Shown: positions 1-11,905 of the stretch, in pieces | Layout: each line of letters begins with the position of its first letter | Numbering within the stretch: the stretch's first letter is position 1 | Position numbers and translations under genes: made by a program | The notes under the pieces: model-generated | Told to the model about the DNA's origin: nothing | The model's database searches: none | What the model saw: only the letters and a program-made list of their open reading frames with translations | DNA from: Mya arenaria | Taxonomy: Eukaryota; Mollusca; Bivalvia; Myida; Myidae | NCBI RefSeq assembly: GCF_026914265.1 | Contig: NC_069122.1 | Span: 31,113,473 to 31,177,472 of the forward strand | DNA: 64,000 nt | Direction: 5' to 3'

Positions 1-75
1 TCTGTAACGAATCTCAGGACAATTATTTAATAAAAGGTTTTACTTTTTGATATCATAATTGTAAAAAAATAAATT

Positions 76-155
76 GAGTGGGAGACCGGGTTCAAACCGG
101 TGTTGCCAAAATTGCAGTCCTGTGTTGTCTCCACTGTGCTATGAAGACTTACCCT
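76..155 (-). repeat. tRNA-derived SINE head
   Basis: On the minus strand an A-box-like TAGCACAGTGGAGAC is followed about 35 bases later by a B-box-like GGTTTGAACCC. This is the RNA polymerase III promoter layout of a tRNA-derived SINE. The acceptor-stem pairing of a true tRNA is not visible. Confidence 0.45.
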
Positions 156-407
156 AAACTGTTATATATAAATATTTAAGCTATATATACCTAACTTGGT
201 AATATCTCAGGATAGACCAGCCAAGTTTTTAGGCATGTAATTTTGGTTTTTAATCATTTGTATATCCTATTCAATATAGAACCTTTCTTAAGAATTTCAC
301 ATATTTGTTTACTCTTGGCACAAATGTTTAAATTTCTTCAATCATGTCTGATACTAGTTCTTGTTATTTTGTGTTGAAATGATAGCAGTTGCTGTTTGTG
401 ATTGCAG

Positions 408-639
408 GTCAAACTCCTGGAACATAGTGATATACTGATAGACAGAGATCTTAAAAGAAAGGCGTGCTCTGCAGCGAAGACAAAATCTGGTAAGGAGGGA
501 TCAGTCCTTCTTTACCGTCTCTGTAGTGGGCTTTTTTCTATCAAGGAAATGGCAACTTGCAGAGGTCTAGGCATAGGCCAAGCAAAATCAGACCCATCTA
601 GGCCTACCCTGGATCAAGCAAAAGTCAAATTACTGAAAG
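408..639 (+). CDS. BEN-domain-like protein, penultimate exon
   Basis: Open from the acceptor to a GTTGGT donor; 77 full codons plus one base. Carries the BEN-like core with LLYRLCSGLFS. Confidence 0.6.
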
Positions 640-1029
640 GTTGGTACATCCTTCCCCCAACAATAAAAATAGGGACAGCCAGCAATATTTGATTAGTATA
701 CAGATATTATGTATAGCATACAGATGCGCTCAGATTGAATTAATTATCATATCTGAATTTAGACCTAAAACATACATGTATCAATGATAAACGATAATTG
801 TGCTATGTTAGTTATTGTTCTTTTATTATTGTATAATTAATTCTAAAGATGATGCCAATTATTCATATTTCTCTATACAGTTGTGTAATGCTGAATTCTT
901 GTTGATACAGATTATGTTGTTACATGGTGCAAAGCCGAGTCCAAACGTATACCAACAGAGGCGGAGATGAATGGGGCGATTACCGAAAGAATTGGCTATG
1001 CAAGAAAGCAGATGAAAGCAAGAAAATAG
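408..1029 (+). CDS. BEN-domain-like protein, last two exons (5' end outside window)
   Basis: Two exons join in phase: 408-639 (acceptor TTGCAG at 402-407, donor GTTGGT at 640) and 911-1029 (acceptor GATACAG, stop TAG 1027-1029). They encode about 116 C-terminal residues. The pattern fits a BEN domain: a basic start (DILIDRDLKRKA), a core with LLYRLCSGLFS, a proline-containing turn (RPTLDQAK) and a terminal amphipathic helix (RIGYARKQMKARK). BEN domains bind DNA or partner proteins in chromatin factors and in some transposon and viral proteins. The split codon G|AT gives Asp at the junction. Upstream exons lie left of the window, so overall protein type is unknown. Assignment rests on remembered family pattern; exon structure itself is well supported. 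Confidence 0.6.
911..1029 (+). CDS. BEN-domain-like protein, terminal exon
   Basis: Starts after TTGATACAG and reads DYVVTWCKAESKR through to a Lys/Arg-rich tail and TAG. Candidate AATAAA at about 1500 would give a 3' UTR of roughly 0.5 kb. Confidence 0.6.
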
Positions 1030-1530
1030 AACAATTAATATTAGTCATGTGCTTAGGATCTGGTTAGAAAAAAAATACTCTGGAATATTATAGCAAATTC
1101 TTAGTACATTTGACTGATAAGTGGACCAATATTTTTGTAACATTTATGCATTATGAAAGTGACAATAAGAAATGCCATTAATGACCTTTGCTTATGTTGA
1201 CAGAAAGAGTTTTGCCCGTTTTGTATTCATTTTAGAATTTTTTAATAATGAATTGTAGTGATGTTTGAATGTGTAAACTAATTTAGCATTGTTGTTGAAT
1301 TTCAAAATGGTCATGACACAATCATTTGTTTGGTTTGCTATGTAAACTTCTTTTAAAATTTATATTCATGCATATATATTAAGAATGTTGAATTTTATTG
1401 TGTGGTGTCCATAACCTTTTTAAGTCTTGTAATTCTATGAAAAATTACTATAAATCAAAATCCATTCAAACTGTAATGTTTTTTTTTAATTATGAACAAA
1501 AATAAATGGTTTAATTGCATTATTGTTTGA
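1030..1530. other. AT-rich sequence after the BEN-like gene
   Basis: Probably 3' UTR and spacer; I see no coding signal or repeat structure beyond a candidate AATAAA near 1500. Confidence 0.4.
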
Positions 1531-1928
1531 CTGTAAATTCTACACCTGTAAATCTGAAATTTGGTCTGTAATTTTTACACCTGTAAATCAGAAATTACGC
1601 CTGTAATTTTTACACCTGTAAATCTGAAATTACGCCTGTAAATTCTACACCTGTAAATCTAAAAAGGACGCCTGTAATTTCTACACCTGTAAAATCTGAA
1701 ATTACACCTGTAAAATATTGATGAAAATTACGCCTAATTTAAATATTTCGCGCCATTTTACAGGTCATTTACGCCTGTATTACAGGTCTTTTACACCTGT
1801 AAATGAACTATGATTGAAGTGAATTCCAGCTGTATTCTTAAAATTACAGCTGTAAAATCATGAAAAATTACAGGTCTTTTACAGGTCTGTTACGGGTCTT
1901 TTACAGTTGGAATTTTCGTACAGGTAGT
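1531..1928. repeat. 35-bp tandem repeat passing into an inverted, degenerate half
   Basis: About five units of 35 bp with the core ACACCTGTAAATCTGAAATT run to about 1705. From about 1760 the same words occur mostly in the opposite sense (TTACAGGTCTTTTACAGG), so the block can fold back on itself. No coding potential. Confidence 0.7.
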
Positions 1929-1998
1929 GGTCATCAGGAATATCCCATTCAAAAAGAAAGATTATCATCATTACAAAGCATATGTACATTCCTCAGCT

Positions 1999-2472
1999 AT
2001 GGCTGACTGTGGTTGACCTCTGGTCCTTGACCTTCAAACTTGAAATACCTATTATATGGCTGACTGTGGACGACTTCTGGCTCTTGACTATTAAAATTGA
2101 AATTTCTAAAAATATGGCTGACTTTGGATGAGCGCTGTCTTTGACCTGACCTTGACATACCTATATATAGCTGACTGTGAATGACCTCAAATCTCTAACC
2201 TTGACATACCTATATATAGCTGACTGTGAATGACCTCAAATCCCTGACCTTGACATACCTATATACAGCTGACAGTGAATGACCTCAACTCCCTGACATT
2301 GACATACCTATAAAATAGCTGACTGTGAATGACCTCTGTTCCTTAACGTTCAACTTTGACATATCTATATCTATAGCTGACTGTGAATGACCTCAACTCC
2401 CTGACCTTGACATACCTATATATAGCTGACTGTGGATTACTTCTGGTCCCTGACCTTCAACCTTGACATTTT
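1999..2472. repeat. Minisatellite, about 49-bp unit, roughly ten copies
   Basis: Units share GCTGACTGTGAATGACCTC, then a variable CCCTGACCTTGACATACC and a (TA)n tract. Outer units are more diverged than the central ones. Confidence 0.8.
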
Positions 2473-2479
2473 CCGATAG

Positions 2480-4120
2480 GAAACGTTCCACCAGCTAAAA
2501 GATACAACAACTTGTTATTGACTTGCCACATAAATGATAATTGATTTTTTTACCACTTGATTAGATGATTTAATAATGATGAAAAAAGTTCATATTATAC
2601 CTAAATAATTGGTTAATATTACAATAACTTGGTAAGGCATAACTCAATTGTATGCATACAGAACTACTGATATTTATAAAAAGCAAGATTTTTTTTTTTA
2701 TTTATCACCAGTTTAAATGACCTTGATAAAATGTGTCATCAGAAAATTCTTAAATTGTATCAATAACTTTTTGATAACTTTTTAATCTTATTTTCCTATG
2801 CATTTCATTTGATTTAACGTTTTAACTCACACTTCAAACTTTTATCAATAAAATGTGAATTTTCACACAGCAGGAATTTCACACCAACACACGGTGACAT
2901 TAAATTATTCAGCAAAAATATTGATATCAAATAGTTAAGTCCTTATCTGATACAAAATGAGTTTGAAATATAGAATACATGAAATGAATAAGACAAAACG
3001 AAACAATTTGTATTGTTTCCAATTTCCCGACCTACCTTAATATTTCCATCTGACTAATTTTGTATTGCCATTTGACAATTTATTTCACATTCTCACCATT
3101 ATTTTTTGTCTTTAGAGAGCATCTTAATTGTAGCTTCCTGCTTTGGAAAGATCATTAAGATGCATAAATGTATTGTTTATATAGAGTGCTGTAGTTATTG
3201 TAAATGCAGACCAACTGGCGCTAGTTTTAAGTCTGGCATTCCTAATAATAAAAAATGCCCACCTTACCTACCCTTAAATTGATAAAACATTATTTTTTTC
3301 TATTTTTTTTATTTTTATCCATTTTATTTTATTTTTTTTCATTTTTTCGGGGGGGGGGGGGAGTGGGGTAAGAGATAGAGAAATTGGAAACAAACAAATT
3401 ATTATTTTGGCCTTATAACAAAAACATGGCATGCAGGTACAACGGTAACACATACATGTAAATTTAAGCAAACATATATATACAAATAGACAGCAAGAAA
3501 ATGTAATATATTTCTTTTCTTTTTTTTGTCCATACACCCAGGTCTTAAGATAGTTGTCCAACGAGTAACAACCCTGAGGTATTATGCTTTTTTGAGAAAA
3601 AAAAAAAAATGATCTCATGAAAAAGTAATTAAATGACATCATTCTGACTCAGACTTTCTCAGTTTCTGACATAGAAATATATACCATTATGGTATATGTA
3701 TGTCAATGAGGAAAAAAAAACATTTACAATATTTATTTTTGTGAGTTTCAAAAACAATATAGGTATTATGATACATATAATGTTTTCACTATATTCAAAT
3801 TTCTTAAAAGGAATCGCTTATGGTTTGTAAAATGCACCTTTTACAGATTTTTTTTTTAATAAAAACTAAGGTTGACAGATGGAACCCTTCAACAAATGTT
3901 GATAGATTCTCAAATATTGTCTTTATAAAGTTAATTTCCAAAATAAAGTTGCTAACGCAATTCAGCAAAAGGCTGCAGTGGGTTGATTGACCTTATCATG
4001 TGATGCTTTTAAGGTATATAAAACATCCGAGAATGTATGTATGATTCCCTGTTGCTGAGTGGTTATGCTATCGGTTTTCAAAATATTTTCTTTTTATACT
4101 TTCCTTGTATTTTTTCTGCA
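2480..4120. other. Intergenic AT-rich sequence
   Basis: Long A/T and G homopolymers near 3300-3360. The stretch 3230-3660 (GTAGGTAAGGTGGGC-type ends on the minus strand, then a GACTCAGA word) resembles the repeat at 7925-8030, so it is probably an old non-autonomous transposon fragment. The 122-codon minus-strand frame at 3274-3642 is low complexity and not a credible gene. Confidence 0.4.
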
Positions 4121-4231
4121 ATTTCGGTATCTGAGAGTAAACTTATTATGATATATAATTTCGGTATCTGAGAGTAAACTTATTATGATATATAATTTTG
4201 GTATCTGAGAGTAAACTTATTATGATATATA
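4121..4231. repeat. 37-bp direct repeat, three nearly identical copies
   Basis: The unit begins ATTTCGGTATCTGAGAGTAA and is repeated head to tail three times with one C/T difference, implying recent expansion. Confidence 0.9.
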
Positions 4232-4239
4232 ACTAATAT

Positions 4240-6790
4240 AAGTGTTTTCAGATGCATTACCGGGAAAACTTAATATTTGGTGCCAAAACATGAACGAGTC
4301 CCTTTAACATAGCAGAATTAAAGAAAATATATTGGAACTCTAGTAAACTATAAACACTATAGACACTAACAATAACAGAAATGTTCAAAAACGTGCAGAA
4401 CCATACATGAACATGCGTAAAAATGAAACCAAACAGACAAGAAACTGTACCTGTACAATGCTCTACAAATGAAAGAGGATACATGATTAATGAATAAAGG
4501 GTGTTTCTACAATGCTAATGAAAGACAATGATTCTATGCAGTGGTCGAAATTAACACAAGCCTGCAAGCCCTGCCTGGTAAAATGTCTTCCAGGCTTGCT
4601 CCAATTCTGAAGTTTATATAGCTGGGCTTGTTAAATTTTTTGATGCCAAGCAAAAGTTTAAGAATTCAGGCTTGTAATAGTCCGAAAGTTTAATTTGGAT
4701 GACTGTCTATGGGTCACAATGATTTGATTTTAATATTTAGTACATTATTTTTGTCTTTAATTTATTTTTAATAAACAGGCCATACTAAAATGATTTACCT
4801 CACTGTTTTTTTTCAAAAAAGTTTTGTTTTTTTAATTTTCTTTATGCAACTGCTGCTACCATATTTTTCACCCAAAAACTCAAAAATATGCACTTTCTTG
4901 TAAATTTTATCTGTCTTGCAAAAAGCAACTTAATAAAATGTTTTATTATGGCTGTGCCAATTCAAATAGAGTGCAACAGGTACATAAAAGGAATATTTTG
5001 TTGGCTATTTCCTTCAACATACATTAAGAAGGGTGAATGATAATGTTGCAATAATTCAGAAATTAATTATAAGGGGTTAAACAATTTTGCCTTTGCCCGC
5101 TTTTCTTTTTAAACAAGATGAAAAAAATATTTATCTTTCTTTTGAAGGAGATCCATTTATTACCCAGTCACGCTAAAAATGTCTTGGTGTGTTACTACCG
5201 TAAAAAGTACCGTATAAACCTAAAACTCAAGACAAATTTGCATTAAAAAAAAATCACATTGATGTAAATGAAGATCAATGGAAAAAAACACCCGAAGCAA
5301 TTTGTAGGGAGGACACAAGGGAAGGAAGCATTAAAGATGAATTCATTTTGATGTTGCATAACTTTAATTGTACACATAAAACATTGTGGTAAAAATTGCA
5401 TGGTTATTTTCTATGGTAGAAATATATTTTTCAAATAAAAGAAACATTACTGCATCCAACAGAAATGAATTCACCGATGTAGTTTAGAAAGGGAACAACA
5501 CCTGCACAAGACTAATAATGCTGATCAATATTATATGCTGAATACCTCTTGACTCGCTGAGTCCAGAATACAACGTTGTTGCTTCTCAAATTTGAAAAAG
5601 AAATTTATTAATGCATTCACCTTAGAAAATGAAAAACAATATTAGAATATAAACATTTTAAACCTTTTTTTAACAAGTCCTTGAAAGGTTTTGTTTTTTC
5701 TTATTTTTTTGCTAATTGCATTTTAAAAACAGAAATGTTTGTCTAGAAAGTGTTGTAATGTGATCAGATTTTATATATCAAAAGAATATCATATTAAATT
5801 ATGCCAGAGTTTCGTGGGGATGATTTACTTACTGAAGCTTAGTTTATTTTTGCCCCAGATAAAAGTCTTGTAAAATATATCATATTAAACTAAAATTCTA
5901 GAGGATTTCCATTTTTCTTTACATCTCTGATATTTCACATAAAGAGAGAGTTTGTACCATCCTTTAAGAGGATCACGAAACAACTAATTACATGAATTAT
6001 GATTTTCAATCCATGAATTATATAAAATGTTGAATACAAATAGTCAAATACAGACATTCATTGGTGTTCCATCAGTGACAAATCTTTTTGTTTACATATT
6101 TGCATATGCCTACTTTAAATAAAATTTGCTTGATCAACTGTATAGATCTTAATTATTTAACTTGGCTACAGATACCATGAAAGGTATTAAAAAACAGTAA
6201 GTGTAAGCAACTGTAGGTAACCAAGGACGCTCAACTAAATTATTAGAAACATCTGCTTGATAAAAAAGAAACCTTGGGTGAATGGACAAAATCAATTGTT
6301 TCGTTTTATACCTGTTCATCTCCTTCCTGTACAAGCGTTGACAAATTTTCTAGAGGAACCTTTGCTGTACGTAAATGAACCTGTAAATCTTGTAAAATGC
6401 CAAAATTTTGGCCATCTTCGGCCATTTTTAATTTATTCGGAACGCTTCTGTCCGGTGTTGGTTATGGCATCTCCTTGGGTGAAAAGTCCAGTTAACACGT
6501 AACAAGTCTTTAAACATAAAATAAACATTTTCAAACAATTCAAGAATATACAACTGCCTATAGTGGTTTCAGGTTTAATATTCAAAGCAGCCTTTCACCT
6601 TACCGACTGTTGACGCTTTTCTGGAACGGAGGTTTGAATGTAATTATGTTTAACTTCAGGTCATATTCGGATATTCAGACGTTCGGATAAATTATTAAAT
6701 TTAACTTTAGCAAATGAAATTTCAATGACTACGGTTTAGTTTGATGAGTTTCAAGAAATGTGCCTTTATCTGTTTTTTCGTGTCGCCTTT
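4240..6790. other. Intergenic AT-rich sequence
   Basis: No convincing exon on either strand. 4545-4690 (GTGGTCGAAATTAACACAAG and following) resembles sequence near 25840 and 41150, so it is an old dispersed repeat. Confidence 0.4.
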
Positions 6791-6796
6791 TTCTAT

Positions 6797-6925
6797 GGGC
6801 CTAGTGGTTAAGGCGTCTGCCTACAGACCAGGATGTTGCACAATGTGGGTTTGATCCCTGGTAGTCCAAATAATTGTACGTTGACGGATTTTTTTTAGAT
6901 TTTTGATATGGCAAATCCTTCACGT
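6797..6925 (+). repeat. tRNA-derived SINE
   Basis: A-box-like CTAGTGGTTAAGGCG and B-box-like GGTTTGATCCC stand in tRNA order. The body that follows (TTGACGGATTTTTTTTAG, GGCAAATCC) recurs diverged near 46615-46650. Confidence 0.65.
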
Positions 6926-6929
6926 ACAA

Positions 6930-9480
6930 ATTGTTAAGTATCAAAAGTGGGTAGTTGTTCCGATCAGGATTCCGGGTTAAAGCATATAGCGTCTATAAAA
7001 TATCATAAAAACAAGAAATATTACCAGATAATGTTATTTTATATTAGTTCCGTACACAAAAAAATAAATATCCAACTTATAATTATGAGTTTGACGGCTT
7101 TTTTTCATTTCATTCTGTCAAAACATAACGATATATACATGAAGGGCACCTGCAAGGCTTTAGGGCACAGTTTTAAATCACTCGGAACATTTCGGCCATG
7201 GCCGAGTTGTTACGATTGTATATCGAGGTCTATCTCGAAGCTTTGTCGGAGGAGGCCGAGCTATTACGATTGTATCGAGTTGTTCCCCTTCACATAATTG
7301 TTGTCTGTGTCAGTCAGCTTTCGTTTTATTGGAAAGGTAAACAACTTGTTTTAATGCATAAAATGCTTGTTTAGTGCAAAATAACATTTCACTTACATGG
7401 TAAAATATGAATATAACTCTTTATGATCAATTTCAACCATAAAATACTTCCCTTTAAACAATTTCAATATTTTTAAAACACCCCCGTTTTTTGCACATTC
7501 CCGTTTAGACGTTAGGGATTGGAAGAATCCCGTATAACACGTCTAATATTTTAGACTAGATCCCTGGAGGCTGGACGCGTCATACCAAATACTTATAAGT
7601 TGTTACAAGTAGCTCCTTTGCCTGGCGTTCAGTATTTAAAGAGTAGTGCTTGGTAGGTGCGTAATAAGTACTGGTTTTAATCCAGGAAAGTTGTACCCAT
7701 TGTACCGGTGCTTTACACTGAGCAGTTAAAAGAACAAAAGAGATAAAGAGCTATGGAAATGCAAGCGGACTTCCTTGTATCCCACCACTGTCTCTTCCCC
7801 ATGCTGTCTGTTCAGCAAAAACAAAGTTCCCTGGCAGGAATAAGTTTTTTATTGAAAGGTCTAAAGAAATACTAATACTGTTATTGATAAGGCCAAATAA
7901 AAAAATAGGTGCGTTTCAGGTAACGCTGCCAAAAAAAAATAGGGTAGGTAGGTCTGAATATTTTTTTTTAATTTTTTTTTTTTTTTGATATATTGATTTC
8001 AGTAACTGTTGACTCAGAAAGTAACAAAAATAAAAGTCATCAATTTTCAGGTTTATCAGTAGTTTTTAAACATGTTCCATGCTTTAAAGGAAACATTCTT
8101 TATTTGTTTGGTTAAATACTTTGACAATGATGGTTGGATTTCAACTAAATTATGGTACACCACTCTGCTATTATTTAAGACTTTCCAGGAATGGTTTTAC
8201 TTTTCTTTATGCACCCTTTTGCTTTCAACCACCCTCTGTAGAATGCTAACCTCCCTGTAACATAATTCCATGAAGAGTTGAACAGCAAATTTACCATATA
8301 AGCCATCAGCCAAGGAAACCTCAATGCTGTCAAGAGGACCTTGGGGTTCAGGTTTGAAGAACAAATAACATGCAGGTTTTATTGCCAAAATTGCACACTT
8401 AAGTCTGACATATCAATCCGAAAGTCAGTATCTGACACATTTGTATCTGACAAGAAAATATAGTTGAAATATACCTGCCACACAAGCACAAACTACCCGT
8501 AATTCACCTTAGAGTTCGGGCAATCTAAAATTCGGACATCCATTATTATTTTCAAAAATAATTTATTTTAGGTACCTAATTTTCGGACACCCAAAGGACA
8601 TTGATTGTAACTTTTACAGTTACTAAGTCTCACAGACAAAAAATTATTGATCTTTATCGTTACAATGCCAGGCTAGGTTACCTAACCGTATACATCACTG
8701 TGATAAGTTAGTTAGTTACTACCCATCCTAAACGATTTATTGCCTGTTGAAAAGGATGTGTGATATATTTAATGGAGGATTAAAGAAACAACAAGGGCAA
8801 TCAAGAGATTAAGAAAACACAGACATGACATGTTTGTAAAACGATCCGCCAATAAACTTCGAAACTTGTACCACACTTTTAAAATAGACTTTATGAAGCA
8901 ATAATCGTACAGTAATACTCATTGTAACATCAATAGAACAATCAAAATCAACACATTCAATGATACAGGCAACTATTTAATATGATGAATTAAAGTTAGA
9001 AATGCAATACTTAAGTTACAATCGAAAACACCACTCAGAAACATTAATCCTGCATAGCAATATCCATGCTCTCCATGAGATCCTCGTGGGTACAACTGAG
9101 AGTTATGTGACGTCACACAATGTGACTGTTTGATCTGAAGCCGATAAAAGGTGTTTATTCATTTCAATGCATGTATAAAATGGTGTTGAATGGGATTTTA
9201 ATTAACTTGATGAAGGAGTTTTTAATAATATTTTATTGCATATTTATAAACATTATTACAATTGTCAAAATATTTACATACATGTATATAGAAAAGTTTG
9301 AAATAAATGTTATCAAAGTTGTATGCAAAAGGGTCGGGCCACAAGTTATCAACAACATTAGTTACGGCCCTCCCCTTATAGTTTCGTTAGAGTTAACAAG
9401 ATGATTGATATGTAAAGTAGTATATGCTAAAAAGAGCAAAATGCATAATATGCCCCTGGTAACATTTTATATAGTATTTG
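6930..9480. other. Intergenic sequence with old repeat fragments
   Basis: 7200-7280 holds a diverged direct duplication around GCCGAG..TTACGATTGTAT. 7925-8400 resembles a degraded inverted-repeat transposon (AGGGTAGGTAGGTCTG near its left end). Small frames at 8072-8388 overlap on both strands and match nothing I know. Confidence 0.4.
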
Positions 9481-9496
9481 GTATTATATTTAAATT

Positions 9497-10226
9497 CAGG
9501 GCTTTTTCACCAAAAATTGTGAAGAGGCCTAGCCTTTTCATTTTGGGAAATTTAAACGTGTGAAATTTTGTAAATTGGGAAATTTAAATGCGTAATCATC
9601 TCAAAGTGGGAAATTCCACATGAGGATTGGAGACACCTTTTAAATATGGGTCTAGGTATCCATATGAAACTTGGAACTCATGTTACAAAAAAACAGGCTC
9701 ATATCTTGCATGTGAGTCTACTTCTAGCTGATTTTTTTCAATTATGACCTTTTTAATATGAATTGTGTACAAACACTCCATAGGGTCAAGCTTGAAAAGT
9801 CTTAAATGTATGGACTTCCAATTGATGCACATGTAGATCTTATTTGGGGAGAATTTATGTCTTTGACTTTACTTTTTTAACATGACGCAATGACAAAAGA
9901 GGGAGAGAGATCAGTTTTATTCTTCATAGAGTTGATTCTAAATCGAGGGAAAGAATTGATAACGATATATAGACTAATTAGTCCTCAAATAACATTTAAA
10001 TTATACAGCATTCTTCTGTTGTTTAAACTTAAAAGATTACAAAAGAATAATTTGCTCAAACATAATAATTTTTTATTGTAAATTTTTGAAGTAAGATTTT
10101 CCTTTTTGGGAAAAATATCTGGGAATTGTGAAAAAAATATCTGGAAATTGTGAAAATATGCAATTTTTCCCAATTGTGAAGAGGCCTAATTTCGGCCCCT
10201 TAGGCAAAGAAGATGAAAAAGCCCTG
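9497..10226. mobile_element. Non-autonomous DNA transposon with CAGGGCTTTTTC ends
   Basis: Ends in inverted CAGGGCTTTTTC / GAAAAAGCCCTG, with inner sequence TTGTGAAGAGGCCTA repeated in the same sense near both ends. No transposase. The AT-rich flanks make the target duplication ambiguous. End sequence is hAT-like but the superfamily is not proven. Related fragments lie at 42062-42430 and, inverted, at about 13195-13335. Confidence 0.6.
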
Positions 10227-10328
10227 TAAATTTAAATACATGTAAATGCTAAAGAGGAGAGGATTGTCGAAAAATAAAAATGAAATAATATTGACCTACT
10301 GTTATTTGGGCTATATTTTACATGTAAC

Positions 10329-10885
10329 TCGCTCTTACTCTTATACTTATATATAACCCCCTGGATCTACTCTTAGACTTATATATATATATAACCCCCT
10401 GGATCTACTCTTAGACTTATATATAACCCCCTGGATCTACTCTTAGACTTATATATAACCCCCTGGATCTACTCTTAGACTTATATATAACCCCCTGGAT
10501 CTACTCTTAGACTTATATATAACCCCCTGGATCTACTCTTAGACTTATATATATAACCCCCTGGATCTACTCTTAGACTTATATATATATATAACCCCCT
10601 GGATCTACTCTTAGACTTATATATAACCCCCTGGATCTACTCTTAGACTTATATATAACCCCCTGGATCTACTCTTAGACTTATATATAACCCCCTGGAT
10701 CTACTCTTAGACTTATATATATATATAACCCCCTGGATCTTCTCTTAGACTTATATATATATAACCCCCTGGATCTACTCTTAGACTTATATATATATAT
10801 AACCCCCTGGATCTACTCTTAGACTTATATATATATAACACCCTGGATCTACTCTTAGACTTATATATAACCCCCTGGATCTATA
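10329..10885. repeat. Minisatellite, 32-40 bp unit, about 16 copies
   Basis: The core CCCCCTGGATCTACTCTTAG is constant while the TA dinucleotide tract between units varies in length, giving a compound minisatellite/microsatellite. Reading frames across it are artefacts. Confidence 0.92.
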
Positions 10886-10977
10886 AACAGAAGGTAACAG
10901 TGCCCTGTTTTGATAAAATATCTTGTGTTTAACCTTACACTGCTTAAAAGTGATAAATGTCCTTAGAATAATTTTTA

Positions 10978-11580
10978 TTATGCCTCCGAAGGTGGGCATA
11001 TTAAAATCGCACCGTCTGTCTGTCCTTCCGTCCGTCCGTGTGTCCGGCTCAATAACTCGTGTCCGGGCTGTAACTTTCCCTTGTATGGACAGATTTAAAA
11101 ATAACTTGCCACATGTGTTCCACATACCAAGACGACGTGTCGCGTGCAAGACCCGTGTCCCTACCTCAAAGGTCAAGGTCACACATAGTGTTTATTCACA
11201 ATGGAGTGCTGCATATAGGACATAGAGTATAGGTTGTCGTGTCCGGGCTGTAACTTTCCCTTGTAAGGACAGATTTTAAAATAACTTGCCACATGTGTTC
11301 AACATACCAAGACGACGTGTCACGTGCAAGACCCATGTCCCTACCTCTAAGTTCAAGGTCACACTTAGTGTTTATTCACAATGGAGTGCTGCTTATAAGG
11401 ACATAACAGTGTAGGTTGTCAAGAATGGGTGGTATTTTTTATGTTTAGAGGCAATTTAAAATAACTTGCCATATGTATTTCACATGTAAAGGCAAGATCA
11501 ACTTTTCATGTACTGACCTTGTTCATAGGTCAATGTCACATTCGGGGGCATTCGTCACATACTGTGACAGCTCTTGTTGA
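10978..11580 (+). repeat. Dispersed mollusc-type repeat with internal duplications
   Basis: Begins TTATTATGCCTCCGAAGG and ends GACAGCTCTTGTTGAA. Inside, a roughly 170-bp segment (CGGGCTGTAACTTTCCCTTG ... GTGTTTATTCACAATGG) is repeated two to three times. The same element lies inverted at 42429-43175. Confidence 0.7.
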
Positions 11581-11800
11581 AACAAAGTTTATGTAAGAAC
11601 AGAATTACGGCTGGAAATTTCTTAAGCCTTTCAGCCTGTATTGAAATGGGGGCCCTGGGGAATATACATTATAAAATTGCTAAAACACAATCTAGAAAAG
11701 CCTCTTGAATTACAATACAATTATTATCAGACAATCATACCATAATCCCATTTTCATTTTGTGACCTTTACATCTGACCCAGTCTTTTTTCTTCAGAAGA

Positions 11801-11905
11801 ATGGAGACAAGAAAAAGAAAGGGCACCAAGCGAGTGTTTGTCACTGTAGGAACCACACAGTTTGACAAGCTTATTGAGACGATGTGTTCGGAGGATACTT
11901 TGAAG
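11801..11905 (+). CDS. ALG13: ALG13 exon 1 (coding part)
   Basis: ATG at 11801 opens a basic [11 protein letters not shown] leader before the conserved VFVTVGTT strand. Ends on a codon boundary after DTLK with donor GTTATG. Confidence 0.93.

Noticed and set aside
3274-3642. 122-codon minus-strand frame
   Set aside because: Low-complexity Lys/Phe/Pro sequence from homopolymer DNA.
10787-11225. Overlapping 100-131 codon frames
   Set aside because: They run across the 32-40 bp satellite and a dispersed repeat on both strands and match no protein.
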